Assembly: GCF_030269605.1 (NCBI RefSeq)
Contig: NZ_BSTQ01000007.1
Span: forward strand, 186,001 to 250,000
DNA from: Lentzea sp. NBRC 105346
Lineage (GTDB): Bacteria; Actinomycetota; Actinomycetes; Mycobacteriales; Pseudonocardiaceae
Length of the DNA: 64,000 nt
Reading direction: 5' to 3'
Under the pieces are notes generated by a model. The model worked only from the letters and a program-made list of their open reading frames with translations, had not been told where the DNA came from and searched no databases. Every line of letters starts with the position of its first letter. The first letter of the stretch is position 1. A program made the position numbers and the translations under genes. Below, piece by piece: positions 41,257 through 49,390 of this stretch.

Positions 41257-41588
41257 AACCGTCCCCAGATTGTCTTGTTCAACGAATCAACGGTGACACC
41301 GAGGCGTCGACGTGCGCCGATGCCTCGCCAAGACGTCTATCACAAGCCATCCACCGGCGCTGTTGTACCGGCCGGTATTCACCAGCATCAGCGACGAACG
41401 AACAACTCTTGCCGCCACGCAAACCGTAGGCAAATTCGGCTGCTCCGCTTATGGCGTGGACATCGAAGGAACGGTTTTCTGCCTGTGAGAGGCGACAAGT
41501 CTGTAGGGCTGACCGGGATGCCCCCAACAACCACTGCGGGCCCTGACGCAGTCGGCCGAACGCCGACGAGCGCCAGGGCCCGCTACGG
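41257..41588. other. Chromosomal flank left of the integrated element, no gene seen
   Basis: About 330 bp between the small secreted protein gene and the left attachment site. No frame has convincing actinobacterial codon use. Nothing else of note is seen. Confidence 0.4.
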
Positions 41589-41626
41589 GTGGGCCGCCAG
41601 GGGCTCGAACCCTGAACCCGCGGATT
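41589..41626. repeat. Left attachment site (attL) of the integrative element
   Basis: A 38-bp exact copy of 53903-53940, comprising the 3' end of a tRNA-Lys gene (GGCTCGAACCCTGAACCC in the middle is the T-arm). It lacks the 5' half and is not a tRNA itself. It marks the left end of the element. Confidence 0.92.
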
Positions 41627-41699
41627 TCCAGACGTCCCTTGTCGTCCTTTGACATTGATGACCGACAGTGGTCACCACCTGCGGCTTCGCCGGTTTGAT

Positions 41700-42056
41700 C
41701 TATGCACTGTGGACAGTCGTTGATGGACGCTTGTCGTCGTTTTGTACGGGTAAGGTGTGGGGACGATCTTGTTCCGACCACACGAGATCACGGCTACCAA
41801 CACGCGCCTGTGGGTCAATCGCAGCACCTTCACGATACGACTGGCCATCGGCTGAGGCGCTGGGCGCCATGAAGATCGGAGTCAGGTCGACGGCCGGCCG
41901 GAACACGGGCGTCAATCGGACAGGCTCAGTCACATTGAGTTCGACCTCGGGCAGCGTCGATGCCTTCCGGCCGTGCTTCGCCATCGCCAGGTCGCCGAGT
42001 TCGTAGCGGCCCCACAGGGCGAGCTGGTTCGGGTTGGCCGTGCGCCTGGTCCCCAT
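41700..42056 (-). CDS. Hypothetical protein at the left end of the element
   Basis: 118 residues from an ATG at 42056. The first 70 codons show strong G/C third positions and a plausible peptide (NPNQLALWGRYELGDLAMAKHGRKASTLPEVELNVTEP); the C-terminal third loses that bias and overlaps the arm-type repeat at 41748, so the 3' part may be degraded or non-genuine. No family is recognised. Confidence 0.4.
   Translation of the reverse strand: MGTRRTANPNQLALWGRYELGDLAMAKHGRKASTLPEVELNVTEPVRLTPVFRPAVDLTPIFMAPSASADGQSYREGAAIDPQARVGSRDLVWSEQDRPHTLPVQNDDKRPSTTVHSA
41748..41762. promoter_or_regulatory. Candidate integrase arm-type site (left)
   Basis: GGGTAAGGTGTGGGG is repeated exactly, in the same orientation, at 53841-53855. 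In the excised circle the two would flank the joined attachment site, the expected position for integrase or excisionase arm sites. Confidence 0.55.
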
Positions 42057-42783
42057 CTGCTGTCTCCCGTCCGGCTGCCGACAACAGTTCCGATGAAGGT
42101 CGGTGGCTGGTCGCCCCCGTTCCCCCGGCCCTTGCCGCAGTTAGCGCCGAGACGTTGGTGTCAAGGGTGGGCGTAGCCCATCGCGGAGCGACGCCGTAGG
42201 CGCCCTTGATGGCGGCGGCTCGGTGTTAAACGATCTCGGGCTCCGGGGGATAGCCAGCGAATGCCGCATGCGCTCAGGATCCGTCCGCCGTCGGCGGCGC
42301 GCTGCTGTGTTGGTTCGGGGCCGCGCCGCGCGGCCGACGGGCGGAGCGGAGCGGGAGCCCGGCGTGCCGCGATGGATGGGAGACGGTGCCAACGTGACGG
42401 GCACAGCGCGCGCCGCCGCCGGCGGCGGCGCTCTTGATCCTGTAGAGCGGAATTCGGCAGCCGAACCCCTGGACACCCGTGGACACCGCGAGTACTACAT
42501 GACACCCGCAATCGATACGCGTAACGGGAGATGCAGCCCTAGCAGCAAGAGTGAATGGCTACGTAAAGGCAACAACAGCACCAAAGGCACCCTTCACCTA
42601 AGAGAATCGACACCAGCCTAAACAGGCTTAAGCGTCTTCGTTTTGAGAACCTATGTTGACCAGCGGTTCCGCGGGCACCGGCGCCAAGCTACGTGGGCTG
42701 CCTGAGCTGGTCCGTAAGTCTCGTACTAGACTAACGCGCCCCAGCATGGTCTATTGATGGTCACGACACGAGCGGAGGCTAAG
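42057..42783. other. Gene-free GC-rich palindromic stretch followed by a lower-G+C region
   Basis: No gene is supported here. There is a hairpin at 42161-42209 (TCAAGGG with CCCTTGA, enclosing TGGGC/GCCCA) and a perfect 22-bp palindrome at 42410-42431 (GCGCCGCCGCC/GGCGGCGGCGC). Base composition drops from very GC-rich to about half G+C after roughly 42490. It may hold a transfer or replication locus, or remnants of an earlier gene. Confidence 0.45.
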
Positions 42784-44082
42784 GTGGCCGGCAGTCCGAT
42801 GAGCCAGACTGGCCGCCAGACGGATGCTTCTACCGCGCCACCAGCGCATGTTCGTCACCGAACGCTCTCCCCTAAGCGACCAAAGCTTGAAACCGCAGGC
42901 ATGGCTGACCTGTTCCCATACTATGCTGGCTTCTCTTTCGAATGGGCATGCGAGGAACTGGCGTCGATCAGGACCTCAGACTCCGATATTGTCTTTGATC
43001 CTTGGAACGGAAGCGGGACAACGACCGCAGCCGCGCAATATCACGGTCTACGCTCGGTCGGAATCGATCTAAACCCAGTTGTTAACATTATTGCCCAGCT
43101 ACGCGTGCACATAGGTGAGATCGGAGAGATATGTTCCCGTCCACCTGACACAGCTGATGTGGAAGTTGCGCTGGATGATCCTCTTTTGGCATGGCTTACA
43201 CCTCCAACGACTTCACGTATACGATCTTGGACCCAGGCGCTTAGCGAGATCTCAGGCCCGGCATCTACGCTAGGCTTGGTAGCCCTCTTCAGAGTGGTTC
43301 GCAGAATCACGAGATCATTTGAAGGTAGCAATCCCACGTGGGTTCGTCGAGCTTCAACAATGACGCAACTCATCGATGTACCCGTTCACGCCCTGGACCA
43401 GATGATCGTTGGTGAGCAAGAAACTATTCTTCAGCGCCTGGGCGCTGAAGGTAATCGGCACTCAGACGTGCTGCTGGCCACAGCATCATCCACAAACATT
43501 CCTTTGGCGGATTCGTCGGTCGATATTATCCTGACGTCCCCACCATATCTTACGCGGCTAGACTACGCCGTGGCACATGCGCGCGAGCTGGCCGTATTGA
43601 GCATTGACATTGCTAACGATCGGACATTGCGTCGTGAACTGATGGGCACGACGTTGACGCGTCCGCTCTCGGGGCGGCCCATCGGTTCGTATGGCGTTGA
43701 GGCAACAAGCCTGATCGAGCAGGTTAGAAGCCATCAAAGCAAAGCCTCTGCAGGCTACTATTTGAAGCAACTATTGCAGTACCTTGATGACCTGACATCC
43801 AGTCTTGATGAGATATCACGTGTCGCCACACCGACTGCAAGTATGGCACTTGTTGTACAAGACTCGTACTACAAGGACATTCACGTTAAGTTGGCAGAAA
43901 TTTGTGCAGAAGAAGCGAGCACTCGAGGGTGGACCGTTAAGGATCGCGCTCCATTCGAGGTTACACGCCTTCTGACAATGATGAATACGGCTGCTCAGGC
44001 CTACAAAAAGGGTAAGGTCTCGGAGACGGTGGTCACCCTCGAGCGGAGGCACGATGGATCAGGTGCAAAAGTCTGCGAGTAG
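42784..44082 (+). CDS. DNA amino-methyltransferase (N6-adenine or N4-cytosine)
   Basis: 432 residues from a GTG at 42784, chosen because GGAGG lies five bases upstream (an ATG at 42757 is the longer alternative). SAM-binding motif I is DPWNGSGTT (D72-T80) and catalytic motif IV is TSPPY (T251-Y255), the N4C/N6A type. About 170 residues separate them, an alpha-like order with the likely target-recognition part between or after. Base composition is clearly below the chromosome. Its 3' end overlaps the DUF262 gene by 29 bp, so they are coupled. A restriction function is inferred from the neighbours. Confidence 0.85.
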   Translation: MAGSPMSQTGRQTDASTAPPAHVRHRTLSPKRPKLETAGMADLFPYYAGFSFEWACEELASIRTSDSDIVFDPWNGSGTTTAAAQYHGLRSVGIDLNPVVNIIAQLRVHIGEIGEICSRPPDTADVEVALDDPLLAWLTPPTTSRIRSWTQALSEISGPASTLGLVALFRVVRRITRSFEGSNPTWVRRASTMTQLIDVPVHALDQMIVGEQETILQRLGAEGNRHSDVLLATASSTNIPLADSSVDIILTSPPYLTRLDYAVAHARELAVLSIDIANDRTLRRELMGTTLTRPLSGRPIGSYGVEATSLIEQVRSHQSKASAGYYLKQLLQYLDDLTSSLDEISRVATPTASMALVVQDSYYKDIHVKLAEICAEEASTRGWTVKDRAPFEVTRLLTMMNTAAQAYKKGKVSETVVTLERRHDGSGAKVCE

Positions 44083-45193
44083 CCTCATCGAGGCCGTTGA
44101 CAAGAAGATCACGGCAGTACGAACTCAGAGCCTCGACTTCTCGTTCAACGAGCTCGCCGACATGTATCGCGAAAACGAGTTGATCATTGATCCTGACTTC
44201 CAGCGCATGTTTCGATGGACCGATGGTGCTCAAGCTCGCTTTATCGAGTCTTTGATACTCGAATTGCCCGTACCACCGATTTTCTTGATCGAGCAGGAAG
44301 ACCGTGTTTACGAGCTGATCGATGGGCTTCAGCGCATATCGTCTTTCCTTCACTTCCGCGGTGAGCTCAAAATTAATGGCGAACCGCAGGAGCCACTTAG
44401 ACTGGTTGACTGCGATATCGTGCCAGAGCTCAATGACCTCACATACGCCGACCTCCCCAAGGCACTTGAGATCAAGCTAAAGCGAAGCTATATCCGCGCA
44501 GAGATCCTGCGAAAGGAAAGTGACCCGCGGCTTCGCTACTATATGTTCAAGCGGCTCAACACCGGCGGTGAGATACTCTCGGAGCAAGAGGTTCGCAACG
44601 CCACGATCCGCTTGCTGTCGAATGACTTCAACAGCTTTATTGCGAGCATGAGCACATTCGCAGACTTTGAGTTCTGTATTGATATCATTTCGGAAACGCA
44701 AGCCCTCCGCAAGTTTGATCAAGAGCTTGTGCTGCGATTCTTTGCATACAAGAATGACATCGATCGGTATCGACACGACGTTGCAGACTTCCTAACAGAC
44801 TACATGGAAGATGTTTCGGATCCGAGCACGCCGATGTCGTTTGACTTCAATAGCGAAAAGACTGTCTTTGAGAAGACGTTCCGCATTCTGCGACTTATCG
44901 CCGAAAATCTAGGTATCGACTCGAAGATTTTTGGCAGCATGACTGGAGCTGGCGAAGCGCGCAGTCAGTTCTCGGTTTATCACTATGAAGGGCTGACTCT
45001 CGGACTTCAGGGTGTGCTTGCTGACATCGATCCTGAGAACGGCGAGCAAATTGGTCGCCTGGCCGCCGTTGTCAGGCGAGGCAAGGCGGACAAGGAGTTT
45101 CTCCGGCATTGCGGCGCCGGTAAGAACTACCGAAATCCTCTCCTGGCTCGCATCGAGTACTTCAAGAGCCGGTTTCAGGAGGTGATCGCTTGA
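44054..45193 (+). CDS. DUF262 (ParB/GmrS-like) protein
   Basis: 379 residues. The DUF262 core is present: DFQRMFRWTDGAQARFIESLILELPVPPIFLIEQEDRVYELIDGLQRISSF, with the diagnostic DGLQR (D90-R94). DUF262 is a ParB-like nucleotide-binding/nuclease domain found in GmrSD-type type IV restriction enzymes and other defence genes. The HNH partner domain DUF1524 usual in GmrSD is not present in this protein, so the nuclease may be supplied by the HEPN gene that follows. It is coupled to both neighbours. Confidence 0.85.
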   Translation: MDQVQKSASSLIEAVDKKITAVRTQSLDFSFNELADMYRENELIIDPDFQRMFRWTDGAQARFIESLILELPVPPIFLIEQEDRVYELIDGLQRISSFLHFRGELKINGEPQEPLRLVDCDIVPELNDLTYADLPKALEIKLKRSYIRAEILRKESDPRLRYYMFKRLNTGGEILSEQEVRNATIRLLSNDFNSFIASMSTFADFEFCIDIISETQALRKFDQELVLRFFAYKNDIDRYRHDVADFLTDYMEDVSDPSTPMSFDFNSEKTVFEKTFRILRLIAENLGIDSKIFGSMTGAGEARSQFSVYHYEGLTLGLQGVLADIDPENGEQIGRLAAVVRRGKADKEFLRHCGAGKNYRNPLLARIEYFKSRFQEVIA

Positions 45194-45873
45194 ATATCTC
45201 TGAACTGCGGTCACAGCTTGAAGAGGACCTGGCATGGCGGCTGGACGAGCTCAGACACCTTCGCAATTCGCTTCTCGGCTCGATTGACCGCGATAACTGG
45301 CCAGTAGCGGCAGTGCGCGCTATCCTGGTTATGCAGTACGCACATCTTGAAGGCTTCACCCGCCAAGCGTTCTCCGTGTACGTTTCAGCTATCAACGAAC
45401 GCCAGCTCGTTGCCAATGACGTTCAGGCGAGCGTTTTTGCATCCGCTCTCGTTGCCGAGTTTGACGCGCTTCGCCTGGGGAGCGGCGGCGACCAGGAAAG
45501 TGACGAGGGCCGTCTCACTAGACGCGCAAAGACTCAAGTGGAGTTTGTCGAAAAGCTTCGTCGACTGAACGAAGGTCCCCTCGTCATCGACGCATCATCC
45601 GCCGTTTCAATGGAAATGAACTTTGGCAGGGATGTGTTGAGGCGGACACTCTTCAGGCTCGGCATACCTGAAGATGCAGTTTCCAAGGAGTACTATAACT
45701 CATTGGAATTTGTTAGAACCATGCGAAACGACATTGCGCATGGAACCCGTAAGAACCGCATTGAGCCGGGTTTGTTTGAGGCACATCGGGCGAAATGTGA
45801 AGCTTTTATGAATGACCTCGCCCGGGTAATCACCTCTGCAGTTACCAACGAGTGGTTTCGGTGCGCTAGCTAG
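45190..45873 (+). CDS. HEPN-family (MAE_28990-like) putative RNase
   Basis: 227 residues. The start is a TTG at 45190 overlapping the DUF262 stop, preceded by a perfect AGGAGGTGATC ribosome site, so the non-ATG start is well supported. The helical protein has the MAE_28990-type ILVMQYAHLEGFTRQAFSVYV helix and the catalytic HEPN motif R179-NDIA-H184 (R-x4-H). HEPN proteins are metal-independent RNases that serve as toxins or defence effectors. It is the last of three coupled genes. Confidence 0.85.
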   Translation: MNISELRSQLEEDLAWRLDELRHLRNSLLGSIDRDNWPVAAVRAILVMQYAHLEGFTRQAFSVYVSAINERQLVANDVQASVFASALVAEFDALRLGSGGDQESDEGRLTRRAKTQVEFVEKLRRLNEGPLVIDASSAVSMEMNFGRDVLRRTLFRLGIPEDAVSKEYYNSLEFVRTMRNDIAHGTRKNRIEPGLFEAHRAKCEAFMNDLARVITSAVTNEWFRCAS

Positions 45874-46024
45874 TTCCTTGGTCAGCAGGGCTGAGCGCTT
45901 TCGTCATGGGTTAGCCAGTCCTTCGCGATCCTGACTGCGACCGGACAGGCGACTAGCGCTACGTATACATGTCGATCAAGCCGTTCTGGATGACATTGAC
46001 AAGCCCGGCCCATACGCTGTTGTC

Positions 46025-46573
46025 GTGGACCTGATTTCGTGGGCGTTTGCGGTGGCGCAAGAGGAGCTGGCACACACGCTGCCTCACCGTTGGGCGCATG
46101 TCCAGGGAGTGGAGAGTCGGGCGCGACAGGCGTCGGACCTATTCAATGGGGATGACCGGCAGATTCTGATCTCAGCCGCGATATTGCACGATGTGGGTTA
46201 TTCCCCACGCCTTGCGGTTACAGGGTTTCACCCCTTGGACGGTGCGCGACATCTTGCCACTCTGGCTGCTCCCGAACGACTTTGCGCGCTCGTAGCTCAT
46301 CACTCGTGCGCATACCGCGAGGCTGAGTTGCGTGGCCTGAACAGCGAGTTGGCAGTATGGGTTGACGAAGAGTCCTCATTGCGTGATGCGCTGTGGTGGG
46401 CGGATATGTCGACCACGCCTGACGGTGAACCAACGAATGTGCATGACCGGATCGAGGAGATTGAGAAACGCTACGGCCCAGAGGACCTGGTGACTTTCTT
46501 CATCCGGCAAGCCAAGTCAGAGCTTGTGGCAGCGGTTGAGCGAACCGAAGACCGACTTCGGCGGCTGGGTTAG
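46025..46573 (+). CDS. HD-domain phosphohydrolase-like protein
   Basis: 182 residues from a GTG at 46025. The HD fold is visible: HRWAHVQGVESRARQASDLF followed by ILISAAILHDVGYSP, giving the H...HD metal ligands, and later LVAHHSCAYREAEL. Function is unknown; such genes are frequent in this class of element. It converges on the Nudix gene one base away. Confidence 0.82.
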   Translation: MDLISWAFAVAQEELAHTLPHRWAHVQGVESRARQASDLFNGDDRQILISAAILHDVGYSPRLAVTGFHPLDGARHLATLAAPERLCALVAHHSCAYREAELRGLNSELAVWVDEESSLRDALWWADMSTTPDGEPTNVHDRIEEIEKRYGPEDLVTFFIRQAKSELVAAVERTEDRLRRLG

Positions 46574-46574
46574 G

Positions 46575-47048
46575 TCAGGCGGTGAAGTATGTGGTGGGGC
46601 GTTCGTCGAAACCGTGCTTGATGCGGAGCCGGATCGTGGGGTGGATGTTCAGTGTCCCCAAGTCTCCGCGGCTGATCCAGTGGACTTCGCTCGACTCGTC
46701 GCTCGTGCGCAGCTCACCGCCGACCGGCCTGGCGCGGAAGCAGATCGAGAACTCCTGCCGCACCTCGCCGTCGGTGTATGCGATTACGTGGGCAGGGTCG
46801 GAGTAGACGCCGATGATGTCGACGGGTTCGACGTCGATGCCAGTCTCTTCCTTGACTTCGCGGACGACCGTCTGGCCGATGGTCTCGCCTACGTCCTGCG
46901 CGCCACCGGGGATTGAGTACATGTCGTTGTCGGTGCGTCGGATCATCAGCAGCCGGCCTTGCTCGTCCTGCACGAATGCGGTCACCGCCACGACGATGTT
47001 GGTCGCCTTCGGGGCGTTCGGGTCGTTGTAGTGATCGGTGCGCGCCAT
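46575..47048 (-). CDS. Nudix hydrolase, Pif-like
   Basis: 157 residues. The Nudix box is complete (GGAQDVGETIGQTVVREVKEETGID). In pSAM2-type elements a Nudix protein (Pif) blocks redundant transfer into cells already carrying the element. The position beside the XRE regulator fits that role, though substrate and function are inferred. Confidence 0.82.
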   Translation of the reverse strand: MARTDHYNDPNAPKATNIVVAVTAFVQDEQGRLLMIRRTDNDMYSIPGGAQDVGETIGQTVVREVKEETGIDVEPVDIIGVYSDPAHVIAYTDGEVRQEFSICFRARPVGGELRTSDESSEVHWISRGDLGTLNIHPTIRLRIKHGFDERPTTYFTA

Positions 47049-47058
47049 ACCTACCTCC

Positions 47059-47802
47059 CTACCACTTCGGCGGCTTCGCGCCGTCCCACACGCCCTGGAA
47101 GCTCTCGGCGTACGTCTCGAAGAGGTCGCCGCCGGACAGCCGGCGCAGGTGAAGGACCGGGGCGTGCGCTGCCATGAACCCGTGGACGTGGGTGTTCACG
47201 AGCATCTCGTCGTCGAACCGGTAGATCGAGTTGTAGAGCGTGGTGCCGTGGCACCTGATCTCGACTCCAGGCACGTCAGCCAACGGCTTGTAGACGGCCA
47301 GAGCGTTCCGGATCTTGGCTCCGATGGCGGCCTTGCCGATGCCCTCTTCCTCACTCCGGCGGGCGACCTCGCGGCTGTTCGGGTCGCCCAGGAGTAGCCG
47401 GATTTTGACGCCTTCCTCGGCCTTCTGTCGGAGCGTCCTGATCAGGGCCGGGTTGTCCACCATGAACATGGCGGCGTAGACGAGGATCGAGATGCTGATC
47501 TTCGACTGGTTGATCAGCTGCATCCAGATGTCCTGCGGCAAGGTGTGCCGGTGCGCGTAGACCTGGACGACCTCGGAGTCGTTGATCTCCTTCTTCTTCT
47601 CGGGCGCGATGGCGTCGGGCCAGAGGTAGGTCTCGGTCTCGCGTACGAGTGCCGCGATGGCGTGGCGGTGGCGCGGGTACGGCGTCCGATCTTGGGTGAT
47701 CCAGCGTTCAACCGTCTTCGGGTCGACGCCGAGGGCCTTGGCTACCTGGTCGAAGTCCAAACCGTTGCGTAGCAACGAGTCTCGTAGCCGCTGGTTCGGC
47801 AT
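47059..47802 (-). CDS. XRE-type HTH regulator with C-terminal phospholipase-D-like domain
   Basis: 247 residues from an ATG at 47802 preceded by GGAGGAGTGATC. The N-terminal part is an XRE-like HTH (GLDFDQVAKALGVDPKTVERW), and the C-terminal part a PLD-fold-like region (VKIRLLLGDPNSREVARRSEEEGIG, MLVNTHVHGF) lacking a clear HKD motif. It is ten bases upstream of the Nudix gene, making a two-gene operon. Two overlapping inverted repeats just upstream are its likely operators. It is the probable master repressor of the element. Confidence 0.8.
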   Translation of the reverse strand: MPNQRLRDSLLRNGLDFDQVAKALGVDPKTVERWITQDRTPYPRHRHAIAALVRETETYLWPDAIAPEKKKEINDSEVVQVYAHRHTLPQDIWMQLINQSKISISILVYAAMFMVDNPALIRTLRQKAEEGVKIRLLLGDPNSREVARRSEEEGIGKAAIGAKIRNALAVYKPLADVPGVEIRCHGTTLYNSIYRFDDEMLVNTHVHGFMAAHAPVLHLRRLSGGDLFETYAESFQGVWDGAKPPKW

Positions 47803-47825
47803 GATCACTCCTCCGTACAACTGGG

Positions 47826-47869
47826 GACGTCTTCAACATAGCGAAGACGTCTGTAGTTGTCTCGCTATG
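47826..47869. promoter_or_regulatory. Interleaved inverted repeats upstream of the XRE regulator
   Basis: GACGTCTTC (47826-47834) faces GAAGACGTC (47843-47851), and CATAGCGA (47837-47844) faces TCGCTATG (47862-47869). They interleave in the divergent promoter region between the XRE gene and the Pra-like gene at 47961, so one regulator could switch both. Confidence 0.7.
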
Positions 47870-47960
47870 CGGTGCTCCTGTCCTGCGATTTCGCCGAAAG
47901 TCGTAGGTGTCGAGATGTCGGGGAGCGGCCCCGACCGGCGCAAACGACAGGAGCAGGACG

Positions 47961-48416
47961 ATGGCGATCACAGGTGGGAGCAGGTTCCCGGCGGGTCATG
48001 ACTTCGTGTTCCCGAAGGGCGCGCTCGTGATGAGCGTTGAGCCGGTGCTGAAGTTCCAGTCCGCGGAGGACCGGGCCAAGGGGCTGCCGGTCGAGCAGGA
48101 GAGGGACAAGGAGACCAACCAGCTCGTGTGGTCGGTGCTCGTGATCGACCAGGCTGCGGAGCGGAAGACGGACGCGGCGGTCACGGTGAAGATTGCGGCT
48201 CCGCACCAGCCGGTTCCGCCGGAGGCCATTCCTGGCACGGACATCCGGCCGGCCGTGTTCGAGGGGCTGACGGTCACGCCGTGGATCGACGACAAGGCGT
48301 GCCGTGGGAGCCACGCGGGCGAGCGTCACCGCTGCCGGGCGAAGCTCGGGTACAGCCTGCGCGCAACCGGCATGAAGGCCGTCGTCGCGGCCAAGCCTGC
48401 ACCCAAGGCAGCGTGA
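47961..48416 (+). CDS. pra: Pra-like activator of replication, integration and excision
   Basis: 151 residues from an ATG at 47961. The protein resembles the pSAM2 Pra family: an N-terminal MAITGGSRFPAGHDFVFPKGALV segment, a central ERDKETNQLVWSVLVIDQAAERKTDAAVTVKIAAPHQPVPPEAIPG and VFEGLTVTPWIDDK, with a C-terminal LGYSLRATGM. Pra activates transcription of the replication and transfer genes. It is divergent from the XRE regulator, which probably represses it. Confidence 0.75.
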   Translation: MAITGGSRFPAGHDFVFPKGALVMSVEPVLKFQSAEDRAKGLPVEQERDKETNQLVWSVLVIDQAAERKTDAAVTVKIAAPHQPVPPEAIPGTDIRPAVFEGLTVTPWIDDKACRGSHAGERHRCRAKLGYSLRATGMKAVVAAKPAPKAA

Positions 48417-48419
48417 TCC

Positions 48420-48629
48420 GTGGCTGACATGGTGCGCCTGCACCTGACGGCGAACCTGCCGATTCGGGTGGAACCGCTCGCGTTCGCCGGGCGGGTTGAG
48501 TTCCGGCTCGGCAACGCGTTCCCCGCGGTGCTCGTGATCGACCGGGAGGCGCTTCCGCAGCTCGCCAAGGCGGTCGCGGAAGCCCAAGCGGCTCTCGACG
48601 CGGCGCTCGGCGAGAAGGGCGGCCGGTGA
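48420..48629 (+). CDS. Small element protein, unknown
   Basis: 69 residues from a GTG at 48420, three bases after the Pra stop. One short hydrophobic stretch (FAGRVEFRLGNAFPAVLVID) and an amphipathic helix. No family. It is in a run of tightly coupled small genes. Confidence 0.6.
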   Translation: MADMVRLHLTANLPIRVEPLAFAGRVEFRLGNAFPAVLVIDREALPQLAKAVAEAQAALDAALGEKGGR

Positions 48630-48895
48630 TGGGGTTCAACGTGACGTGCACGCCGGGCAAGGAAGCGGCGGCGGGAATGGTCCACGTGACCGAGGAGATC
48701 CCCGCGCTGGTGATCTACCTCGACCCCGTCAACGTGGCCATCCAGTTGCCGCCCTTCCCCGGCGGGACCGATGTGCTGATGCGGTTCTGCCGGGAGCTGT
48801 CCCGCGAGGCGGCCAAGCTGGCCGATCACCTGGAGAGCAAGGAAGGCCGTCACTCGCTCACGGAAGGAGCGCGCGATGGCCGCGAACAGGGCTGA
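48626..48895 (+). CDS. Small element protein, unknown
   Basis: 89 residues starting within the stop of the previous gene (GTGATG at 48626; ATG at 48629 is possible). No recognised domain, with a helical C-terminal part (FCRELSREAAKLADHLESK). It overlaps the next gene by 20 bp. Confidence 0.58.
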   Translation: MMGFNVTCTPGKEAAAGMVHVTEEIPALVIYLDPVNVAIQLPPFPGGTDVLMRFCRELSREAAKLADHLESKEGRHSLTEGARDGREQG

Positions 48896-49148
48896 CCGGT
48901 GGGCGGTCGCGATGCAGGCTCGGACGCTGCGCGAGGTGCACGGCGAGTTGACCAGCTTGCTGCCCGCACCGGACGCGGACCTGAAGGAGCAGCACGACTA
49001 CTACACGGCTAGCGCGAGGGCGTATGCGCGCGTGGCGGAGATCGATCGCGATCACCACCACGAAGCGACGTACTGGGCCAACCGGGAGCGTGAGAAGGCC
49101 GAGGAGATCGGTCAGCGCATGAAGGGCAAGGCCACGCAAAGCCGCTAA
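48876..49148 (+). CDS. AMED_5909-family small protein
   Basis: 90 residues, helical and strongly charged, with RADRWAVAMQARTLREVHGEL and DRDHHHEATYWANREREKAEEIG. I recall this as the AMED_5909 family, frequent in integrative elements of Amycolatopsis and relatives. Function unknown. Confidence 0.7.
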   Translation: MAANRADRWAVAMQARTLREVHGELTSLLPAPDADLKEQHDYYTASARAYARVAEIDRDHHHEATYWANREREKAEEIGQRMKGKATQSR

Positions 49149-49303
49149 GAGTCCTTTTTAGACAGAACGCGTGACTCTGCTGGGTCATGTGGCGATGCCG
49201 CACGTCTTGTTGCGGTGCAAGGGAAACGTGAGACGCAGGAGCGGAAACCGGCTACCAACCATGCCGCTCCTGCGTTGTCCACCCAACCTGGGAGTGAACA
49301 ACG

Positions 49304-49390
49304 ATGAGCGTAGAGCCTGGGCGCATTCCTGCGCCAGACAGGGCCTCGAAACAACTCGGATCCATCGCGCTCGTGGGCGGTGCGCGATGA
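49304..49390 (+). CDS. Possible 28-residue leader peptide coupled to the transfer gene
   Basis: ATG at 49304 with GGGAG upstream, open to the TGA at 49388-49390, which overlaps the transfer gene ATG at 49387. The peptide (MSVEPGRIPAPDRAS..) matches nothing. Translational coupling is suggested by the ATGA overlap; coding status is uncertain. Confidence 0.35.
   Translation: MSVEPGRIPAPDRASKQLGSIALVGGAR

Noticed and set aside
41589-41626. A tRNA-like sequence at the left end considered as a tRNA gene
   Set aside because: Only the 3' half of tRNA-Lys is present, with no D-arm, anticodon or 5' acceptor strand. It is an attachment-site copy.
41275-41652. A 125-residue plus-strand frame running into attL
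   Set aside because: Codon bias is not actinobacterial and it crosses the attachment site, so it is likely fortuitous.
42161-42511. A 116-residue Arg-rich minus-strand frame in the left end of the element
   Set aside because: Low-complexity Arg/Pro-rich peptide, no ribosome site, and it spans the palindromes.
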